7,950 nt of DNA, from the NCBI GenBank assembly GCA_013373005.1, contig JABXIP010000270.1:1-7950 (forward strand), in the 5' to 3' direction. Under the pieces are notes generated by a model. The model was not told where the DNA came from. It saw nothing but the letters and a program-made list of their open reading frames with translations, and searched no databases. Below are positions 1 to 5,002 of the stretch, piece by piece (positions within the stretch are counted from its first letter, which is position 1; each line of letters opens with the position of its first letter). Made by a program: the position numbers and the translations under genes. The DNA comes from Cytophagia bacterium. GTDB taxonomy: Bacteria > Bacteroidota > Bacteroidia > Cytophagales > Cyclobacteriaceae.

Positions 1-284
1 GCCATATCTACCGAACCAAAAGCCGTGATAAGTACTACTACAGCAGATGGATCGATTTCAAGGATTTTATCTAACCAATGAAAGCCTTCCTGACCTGAGT
101 TAACATCCTGCGTGAAGTTCATGTCTAGCAGAATCACATCGTACGATTCATTCTTGAGCAGGTCTGGAATAAGAGTAGGGTCCTTTTCTAGATCAATTTG
201 ACCAAAATGGCGTTTCAGGAAAATGCGAGCTGCTTTAAGCAGGTCTTCGTTGTCGTCTATAATGAGTATGCGTCCTGTTTTCAT
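1..284 (-). CDS. Response regulator receiver domain (probable sigma-54-dependent NtrC-type regulator), partial
   Basis: Reading the minus strand from ATG at 284-282 gives 94 codons, open to the window edge, so only the receiver domain is seen. The start MKTGRILIIDDNEDLL has the acidic pair D10/D11. The strand YDVILLDMNF carries the predicted phospho-acceptor D54, and VVVLITAFGSVDM carries the conserved switch Thr at T87. The conserved Lys would lie off the window. The ending resembles NtrC/AtoC/ZraR-type receivers, and in Bacteroidota the combination of DMNF after the acceptor and ITAFGSVD is typical of regulators that continue into an AAA+ sigma-54 activation domain and a Fis-type DNA-binding domain. 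That continuation is inferred. The loop after D54 is about five residues longer than the usual D-x-x-M-P-x-x-x-G and lacks Met-Pro. The gene is divergent from the peptidase and permeases and is a plausible activator of the two sigma-54-like promoters at 608-629 and 2535-2556. No Shine-Dalgarno site is seen before the start. The receiver call is firm and the NtrC class likely. Confidence 0.93.
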   Translation of the reverse strand, partial: MKTGRILIIDDNEDLLKAARIFLKRHFGQIDLEKDPTLIPDLLKNESYDVILLDMNFTQDVNSGQEGFHWLDKILEIDPSAVVVLITAFGSVDM

Positions 285-324
285 ATTCTAAATGTTTCGG
301 CCTTTTACCTTAGCCGGACTTACC

Positions 325-398
325 GTCATTCCCGTGAAAACGGGAATCTTTATCGGCTTTAGGTTCCATAATAAGATTCCCGCCTGCGGGGGAATGAC
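325..398. repeat. REP-like palindromic unit, two inverted 26-nt copies
   Basis: Copy A (325-350) runs from GTCATTCCC to CGGGAATCTT and is itself a hairpin: ATTCCCGT (328-335), loop GAAA, ACGGGAAT (340-347). Copy B (373-398) is its inverse, from AAGATTCCCG to GGGAATGAC, and also forms a hairpin with a GC-rich centre. The outer nine bases (325-333 with 390-398) and the inner ten (341-350 with 373-382) are perfect reverse complements. The copies differ only in the central part. The ATTCCC-N8-GGGAAT core resembles widespread REP-type repeats such as the neisserial dRS3 core. A paired head-to-head arrangement is typical of REP doublets moved by REP-associated tyrosine transposases, but no such gene is in the window. 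Confidence 0.85.
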
Positions 399-402
399 TT
401 TC

Positions 403-475
403 TACCCCTAAATCCCCTAAAGGGGACTTGTAATCTGTGACGATAGTTTATCGCTCACCCTTTAGGGTCGGGGTA
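403..475. repeat. Second compound palindromic repeat (CCCCTAAAGGGG type)
   Basis: A 73-nt palindromic block starts four bases after the REP-like pair. The outer arms TACCCC (403-408) and GGGGTA (470-475) are perfect complements, as are CCCTAAA (415-421) and TTTAGGG (461-467). Each side also folds alone: CCCCT-AA-AGGGG at 414-425 and ACCCT-TT-AGGGT at 457-468. The centre forms another hairpin, GTGA plus CGATA (437-445) against TATCG plus TCAC (449-458), with one bulged C. The left and right halves look like inverted, slightly diverged copies of one unit. Similar CCCCTAAA-type intergenic repeats are common in Bacteroidota; that is from memory, not from a search. Function unknown. Confidence 0.72.
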
Positions 476-521
476 AAAGCTTTGCAAATCAATTCACCTA
501 TCTCAATATACACAAATACTA

Positions 522-556
522 CCGTCCGTCAGCGGACGGCAAAGTTCGTTAGCGAA
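522..556 (+). repeat. Two-hairpin repeat element, copy 1
   Basis: The first hairpin is CCGTCCG (522-528), loop TCAG, CGGACGG (533-539). After a five-base spacer the second is TTCG (545-548), loop TTAG, CGAA (553-556). The same two hairpins, in the same order, orientation and spacing, recur at 2444-2484 just after the peptidase gene, so the peptidase is bracketed by direct copies. The hairpin bases are conserved while loops and flanks differ. No run of T follows, which argues against a simple intrinsic terminator. Confidence 0.85.
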
Positions 557-607
557 TAGTTTATTGCACAATTCAATATGTAACTCTTTGATATTCTGTG
601 TCTTTTG

Positions 608-629
608 GTTTGGTATGGTGCTTGGAAAG
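608..629 (+). promoter_or_regulatory. Sigma-54-like (-24/-12) promoter upstream of the peptidase
   Basis: TTGGTATGGTGCTTGG places GG at 612-613 and GG at 624-625, a 12-nt offset as in the TGGCAC-N5-TTGC consensus. The -24 half (TTGG) fits, and TTG of the -12 half fits, but the last base is G instead of the strongly conserved C. The site matches the element at 2535-2556 at 17 of 22 positions, including ten identical consecutive bases across the -12 half (GCTTGGAAAG). A start of transcription near 637 would leave a leader of about 17-20 nt before ATG. The divergent response regulator is the obvious candidate activator. The call is by eye. Confidence 0.5.
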
Positions 630-653
630 TGATTGGTGGAATTAAAATAACTT

Positions 654-2432
654 ATGATGCACAAAAAACTGATACTACTCATTCTATTCGTTTTGCCTTG
701 TTGGGCCACCGCCCAGAGCCTTTCCGGTTTTCAACTTAATGCAAGGGCAAGTCACTTAGTCTATTTGGAAAATAATGATCGTCTATTCTTAAAATCTATT
801 GAAGAGAATAGCTTGCCTGTCTTAATAGATAGCGGTCTCTCTCAAAGCGAAAACACCATACTTCGAACCTGGAACCGGAAGGGAGATGTTTTTATATATG
901 AAAAGGGAGGAGACTTTTATACTTACTCCATACAGACTAAGCTGACTGATAAAATAGATTTGCCGAATACATTTGGTCTATTTAAATATTACAGAATAGA
1001 CCAGGTAGCGGCAACTGATCATAGTTTGTTTTTCTCTGCCAAGAACAATGAAGCTGACGAGCATTTTAGCCTCTATCAGTTGGATATTCAATCAAAAAGC
1101 ACAAGTAAGCTTTTAGAGCTAGATGGAGAGGTGGCCAATATAACGCTCTCTAATGATCTGGAAAGACTTGCTTTTACAAGCTATCAATACTTTGATGATA
1201 TGTATCATAGCAAACTTCATTTGTTTAGCTTGAATAATGAGTTTGAAATGATTTCATCTCCCATGATTGATAACGTTTTCTATTCTCATTTGAGCTTTTC
1301 TCTTGATGGTAGAGTTTCCCTAAGAAATATGGATGGATCGGCTTATGTAGGGGCTTATGATATTGATGAGAAACAAATTGATATCACCCCGATAGAGCTG
1401 AGTTCTGGTCAGTATTTGCTTGGTTTCGAGGGCGATAATTATAAGGTTTTGACAATGGGTACTTCAGGCAGAACTTATTCAATTCTCGATAAATCTTTTA
1501 ATAAGATTGAGGATGTAAGTGGAAGCTCAAACCTTTCTCTCATAGGCTATTTAAATGAGAGTTTTTTCATGACCGAAGAGAGTGGAATTACACCTAAGTC
1601 TTTGTTTCGATATGATCCCAAAGAAGAAGACAAGGAGTTAATCGTTTCTTTCACGGACGAAAACCCCTTGTCAGACAATCGTTATGAAGTTATCACTTAT
1701 GAGGATTTAACAGGAAAGGATAGACAAGCCTTTCTTTACTATCCTGATGGACACACTGACGAAAAATTCCCAACGCTATTAATGAACTATGGAGGCTATA
1801 GAGACAAATATCCTGACATGAGCTACTTCTTAAATCAGTTGGTGTTTCCTATGCTAAAGGAAGGTTTTGGCATTGTTCTGTTGAATACCAGAGGGGTGAA
1901 TTCTGAGAGATTAGGAGAGGGTTATGGACAGTTTCAGATGGAAGATACCGAAGCATTTATCGAACAGATGAATGGCAAAATACCTGTGGATTTTGAGAGG
2001 TTAATACCTGTTGGTCATAGTCATGGAGCCACAATGGTCTATTACTATTTAACGCACTCTAATCAATTTTCCGGAGGTATAGCAATTAACGGTGCTGCCG
2101 ATTGGATTGAACAGGCCAAGTTGGAGAGAATGACTGGGCTACCTGGAGAAATGGGAGGAACGCCAAGCGAAAAGGTGGAACTGTATAAGCAGGCATCACC
2201 TTTAGAGCAAATTGATCATGTTGTAAGTCCAATGCTCGTATTTAGTGGAGGAAAGGACACACAGATTCCTTACCAGATTAACAGTCAGTTGTTTGCTACC
2301 AAGGCTAAGGATTTAAGCCTGAAGTTGGAATATATTCATTTTGATGATCAAGGGCATTTAATTGAAGGGGCGGACAATCTCCAACTTATGAGCAGAGAGA
2401 TTCGAGAGTTTCTTACACAATGGAGAAACTAG
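654..2432 (+). CDS. Exported S9-family (prolyl oligopeptidase-like) serine peptidase
   Basis: This encodes 592 residues. A signal peptide is clear: HKK, then a hydrophobic run (residues 6-18), then ATA before Q21, so cleavage after A20 is likely. C16 follows a proline and does not make a lipobox, so a soluble periplasmic or secreted enzyme is favoured. Residues of about 25-345 are poor in named motifs and full of short hydrophobic strands, consistent with the beta-propeller of S9 peptidases. The C-terminal part (about 350-592) is an alpha/beta hydrolase: NYGGY (378-382, oxyanion-hole region), LNTRG (410-414), nucleophile elbow GHSHG with S456, D535 in SGGKDTQIP, and H568 in DDQGHLIEG. The full Ser-Asp-His triad is therefore present. 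The usual second Gly after GxSxG is Ala here. The protein is somewhat shorter than typical prolyl oligopeptidases or DPP IV (about 700 residues), and the DPP IV Glu-Glu motif was not seen, so substrate and exo/endo mode stay open. ATG at 657 is an equally possible start. It lies behind its own sigma-54-like promoter and is separated from the permeases by a strong hairpin. Confidence 0.9.
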   Translation: MMHKKLILLILFVLPCWATAQSLSGFQLNARASHLVYLENNDRLFLKSIEENSLPVLIDSGLSQSENTILRTWNRKGDVFIYEKGGDFYTYSIQTKLTDKIDLPNTFGLFKYYRIDQVAATDHSLFFSAKNNEADEHFSLYQLDIQSKSTSKLLELDGEVANITLSNDLERLAFTSYQYFDDMYHSKLHLFSLNNEFEMISSPMIDNVFYSHLSFSLDGRVSLRNMDGSAYVGAYDIDEKQIDITPIELSSGQYLLGFEGDNYKVLTMGTSGRTYSILDKSFNKIEDVSGSSNLSLIGYLNESFFMTEESGITPKSLFRYDPKEEDKELIVSFTDENPLSDNRYEVITYEDLTGKDRQAFLYYPDGHTDEKFPTLLMNYGGYRDKYPDMSYFLNQLVFPMLKEGFGIVLLNTRGVNSERLGEGYGQFQMEDTEAFIEQMNGKIPVDFERLIPVGHSHGATMVYYYLTHSNQFSGGIAINGAADWIEQAKLERMTGLPGEMGGTPSEKVELYKQASPLEQIDHVVSPMLVFSGGKDTQIPYQINSQLFATKAKDLSLKLEYIHFDDQGHLIEGADNLQLMSREIREFLTQWRN

Positions 2433-2443
2433 ATATGCTTTCT

Positions 2444-2484
2444 ACTCTGCCGTCCGCTGGCGGACGGCAGAGTTCGTCAGCGAA
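2444..2484 (+). repeat. Two-hairpin repeat element, copy 2 (3' of the peptidase gene)
   Basis: Starting 12 nt after the peptidase stop codon, ACTCTGCCGTCCGC (2444-2457), loop TG, pairs perfectly over 14 bp with 2460-2473. It is followed at once by TTCG (2473-2476), loop TCAG, CGAA (2481-2484). It is the longer-armed relative of the element at 522-556. With no T-run after it, it is not a textbook terminator, but such a stem in the peptidase 3' untranslated region could stabilise the transcript end or reduce read-through into the permeases. Confidence 0.87.
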
Positions 2485-2514
2485 TAGTAGGTAAAATTGA
2501 TTTCCTTATTATGT

Positions 2515-2527
2515 ATTGATAATCAAT
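2515..2527. promoter_or_regulatory. 13-bp dyad ATTGATAATCAAT, possible operator
   Basis: ATTGAT and ATCAAT are perfect reverse complements around a single central A. The dyad ends 11 bases upstream of the -24 GG of the sigma-54-like promoter. Such a position suits a local regulator more than a classical distant enhancer. No second copy was found upstream of the peptidase promoter. AT-rich palindromes of this size arise by chance, so the call is weak. Confidence 0.25.
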
Positions 2528-2534
2528 AAGTTAA

Positions 2535-2556
2535 GTTTGGCACAAGGCTTGGAAAG
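2535..2556 (+). promoter_or_regulatory. Sigma-54-like (-24/-12) promoter upstream of the permease operon
   Basis: TTGGCACAAGGCTTGG has the full -24 block TGGCAC (2538-2543), then five bases, then TTGG at 2549-2552. GG pairs at 2539-2540 and 2551-2552 are 12 nt apart, as required. The only departure from TGGCAC-N5-TTGC is the final G in place of C. Transcription would start near 2564, giving a leader of about 37 nt before ATG at 2601. An overlapping TAAGTTTG (2532-2539) also fits the Bacteroidota housekeeping -7 motif TAnnTTTG, but no TTG lies at the usual distance upstream (the nearest is 13 nt away), so the sigma-54 reading is preferred. Confidence 0.6.
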
Positions 2557-2600
2557 AAAGTGTAAGGTTAGAGTCCAACGGTCAAAATAAATATTCAAAC

Positions 2601-4964
2601 ATGCTACTCAATTTTCTTAAAACAGCACTTAGGTTCTTAGCCAAAAACAAAGGCTATACTTTCATCAATATTATGGGGCTTTCATTAGGAATGGCGGCCT
2701 TTATTTTACTTTCTCTATTTGTAGAAAAGGAGTTTAGCTACGATAAGTCGTTCTCTCAAAAGGAGCTGGTTTATCAGGTTTTTTTGCAGGATACCACGAA
2801 AGACAGAGGGGGGAATCCTTATCCTCAGACCATGGCTCCAATGGGGCCTTTGATGGTAGATGAAGTTCCGGAAGTCATCGACCATGCTAGGTTTGGGAAA
2901 ATGACCAATAAGGTGTTGAAAATGAACAGCAACAAGTTCCTTATTGACAAGCTTTATTATACCGATGAGGCCGTAGTAGACTTTTTCGATCTAGAGGTTA
3001 TGAGTGGCACATTGAGCCTTGGCTTAGACGACCTGCTTGTATCTAGATCAGAAGCAGTAAGAATATTCGGTTCGGTAGAGGGTGCCATCAATCAGAAAGT
3101 TGAGGTAGTAGATTTCAAGAGCTTTACCATAAAAGGGGTATTTGAAGATATTGCAGAGAGCTCTCATGTGACTTTCAATTACTTGTTTTCCTTCGAAAAT
3201 GCCAATGATGCTTTTTTCTCTGGTGCAAGCTTTAAAATGGATAGAAGTGTAATGGACTGGGGAGTGGTTTCCGCATTCCCATTATACATTAAACTGTCAG
3301 GTACTGAGCTTGACTTAGCCGCAGTAAAGAAGAAAATGGAGGTGGCTTTTGAGCCTCATGTGAAAAACAGAGTGATAGATCTGGTTAGACTGGATGAGAT
3401 TTATTTCTCAGACCTCAATGGCAAGTACTTCGATAGAGGAGGGGAAAAATCCTCCGTTCATCTTTATCTGATCATTGCGCTTATTATTTTGGCTGTGGCC
3501 ATTATCAATTATATGAACCTGGCTACCGCACGCTATTCCAAGAGGTCTAAGGAAGTGGGTATTAGAAAAACGGTTGGTAGCCATAGATGGCAGATGGCGG
3601 GCCAGTTTTTCCTTGAATCAATCGTCCTCACATTCATTTCCATGGTACTGGCCATATGCTTTGTGGAAGCCATAGCACCTATGTTCTCAAGCTATTTGGG
3701 CAAGTCTATTGATCTCGACTACTCTCAGCCGACTACTTACCTGTTTCTCATTGGGTTAATTGCTGTAACAGGCTTTTTGGCCGGTATTTATCCATCAGTT
3801 TATCTGTCCAGATTCAATCCAATACAGGTTTTGTCCGGTAAAATTACGCAAGGCAAAAGTGGCTCCATCTTTAGAAAGGTGCTCGTAGGGTTTCAGTTCT
3901 TCATTTGCCTGGGCTTAATCTCGGTTACTCTGATTGTACTTGGGCAATTCAGACATATGAGCAATATCGATCTGGGTTTTGACGAAGAGCAGATAGTTGG
4001 AGTGGCCATGAAGGATAAGAATTTGGCCGATAACTACGAAAACTTCAAAAATGAACTTACGCGAAATGCAGGCATTGAGTCTGTAGTTGGTGTTGCTTTC
4101 TCTGTTTTCGATGGAGTTACCAGCTTTTATGTAACTCCTGAAGGAAAGGAGGAGGATATGCCGGTAACGCTGATGCAGGTAGAGCCAGAATTCCTCACTC
4201 ATTTGGGTATTGATATGAAAGCTGGTGAAAGACTGGATGAAGCTACTGATAGCGAGATTAAGAAGAGAGTAGTTATTAATGCCACAGCACAGGAAGCATT
4301 TGGTTGGGATGAAGCGGTAGGTAAGACACTCTTGGGAAGAACAGTGGTAGGCGTAACCAAGGATTTCATCTACGGATCGGCAAAGAATGAGATTGCTCCT
4401 TTAATGATAATGTCTAACGAATCTGGTTTTGAGTATGCTTATGTGAAACTAAGCGGAGGCAATGTTCAATCTGCCATGGCTCATCTGGAGTCAGTTTTTA
4501 ATCAGTTTTCGCAAGAGTATCCTTTGGAATATCAGTTTCTGGATGATGCATTTGCTCAGAAATATGAGAAGGAAGAAAAACTCTCTCAGATATTCAGCGC
4601 TTTTACCTTCCTGGCCATTATTGTGTCTGGTTTGGGTATTCTAGGGCTTTCGATTTTCATCGCTGAATCGAGAATTAAAGAAATTGGAATTAGAAAGGTA
4701 TTAGGTGCAAAGACCACCCAAATTGTGTGGTTGCTCAACAGCAATATCACACTCCTGATTATACTGGTTTCCATCATTACACTGCCGCTGGTTTATTACT
4801 TCATGAATCAGTGGTTAGAAGAGTTCAGCTTCAGAATATCCATAACTGCCTTCACGCTACTGGCGCCTTTGGTCTTGTTGTTAGCTGTGGTGTGGACGAT
4901 TTTGATCTACCAATCAATGAAATCGGCCAAGGCAAATCCTGTGAACGCACTTAGAACGGAATAA
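2601..4964 (+). CDS. FtsX/MacB-type ABC transporter permease, paralogue 1
   Basis: This encodes a 787-residue inner-membrane permease made of two FtsX-type halves. By hydrophobicity there are eight membrane segments: about 19-41, 288-308, 337-360, 379-399, 427-448, 667-688, 714-735 and 749-770. Segment 1 is followed by a large MacB-like periplasmic domain (about 45-285), and segment 5 by a second, smaller one (about 450-660). Each half has the cytoplasmic signature next to its membrane core: EVGIRKTVG (318-326) and EIGIRKVLGA (694-703). These are the family's probable contact with the ATPase. RFNPIQVLSGK (404-414) and the C-terminal NPVNALRTE are the repeated half-ending motif of this family. 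In characterised relatives (MacB, LolCE, FtsX) such proteins act by mechanotransmission on periplasmic substrates and do not import solutes. No ATPase is encoded in the window. ATG at 2601 begins the typical MLLNFLKTALRFLAKNKGYTF amphipathic start. It is the first gene of a co-directional run of three. Confidence 0.93.
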   Translation: MLLNFLKTALRFLAKNKGYTFINIMGLSLGMAAFILLSLFVEKEFSYDKSFSQKELVYQVFLQDTTKDRGGNPYPQTMAPMGPLMVDEVPEVIDHARFGKMTNKVLKMNSNKFLIDKLYYTDEAVVDFFDLEVMSGTLSLGLDDLLVSRSEAVRIFGSVEGAINQKVEVVDFKSFTIKGVFEDIAESSHVTFNYLFSFENANDAFFSGASFKMDRSVMDWGVVSAFPLYIKLSGTELDLAAVKKKMEVAFEPHVKNRVIDLVRLDEIYFSDLNGKYFDRGGEKSSVHLYLIIALIILAVAIINYMNLATARYSKRSKEVGIRKTVGSHRWQMAGQFFLESIVLTFISMVLAICFVEAIAPMFSSYLGKSIDLDYSQPTTYLFLIGLIAVTGFLAGIYPSVYLSRFNPIQVLSGKITQGKSGSIFRKVLVGFQFFICLGLISVTLIVLGQFRHMSNIDLGFDEEQIVGVAMKDKNLADNYENFKNELTRNAGIESVVGVAFSVFDGVTSFYVTPEGKEEDMPVTLMQVEPEFLTHLGIDMKAGERLDEATDSEIKKRVVINATAQEAFGWDEAVGKTLLGRTVVGVTKDFIYGSAKNEIAPLMIMSNESGFEYAYVKLSGGNVQSAMAHLESVFNQFSQEYPLEYQFLDDAFAQKYEKEEKLSQIFSAFTFLAIIVSGLGILGLSIFIAESRIKEIGIRKVLGAKTTQIVWLLNSNITLLIILVSIITLPLVYYFMNQWLEEFSFRISITAFTLLAPLVLLLAVVWTILIYQSMKSAKANPVNALRTE

Positions 4965-5002
4965 AGGTCAACTAATGAATTATTTACTGACTAATAAAAG
5001 AC

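Larger units (their letters stand above)
285..653. other. Repeat-rich intergenic region between divergent genes
   Basis: This 369-nt stretch separates the response regulator (minus) from the peptidase (plus). It has no convincing gene. A minus-strand open frame spanning 503-709 overlaps both a hairpin repeat and the peptidase signal-peptide codons and is not credible. The region holds three blocks of palindromic repeats (325-398, 403-475, 522-556), about 45 nt of plain AT-rich sequence (476-521), and a sigma-54-like promoter (608-629). Between 557 and 607 there is only a weak imperfect dyad (AATAT at 575-579 against ATATT at 591-595). No recognisable housekeeping promoter for the response regulator was found by eye. 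Confidence 0.75.

Noticed and set aside
325..475. CRISPR array or transposon ends
   Set aside because: Units are palindromic, adjacent and few, with no regular unique spacers. There is no transposase gene or target-site duplication visible.
503..709. Minus-strand open frame of 68 codons in the intergenic region
   Set aside because: It runs through the two-hairpin repeat and the promoter and into the antisense of the peptidase signal peptide. It has no recognisable domain and no plausible start context.
2444..2484. Rho-independent terminator after the peptidase
   Set aside because: The stem is strong, but no T-run follows and the same structure occurs upstream of the gene at 522-556, so a dispersed repeat explains it better.
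3915..4202. Minus-strand open frame of 95 codons inside permease 1
   Set aside because: It is antisense to the fifth membrane segment and second periplasmic part of permease 1, with no independent coding evidence.
4965..5002. Separate promoter for permease 2
   Set aside because: The 38-nt gap has no -24/-12 pair and no clear TAnnTTTG motif. Co-transcription with permease 1 is simpler.
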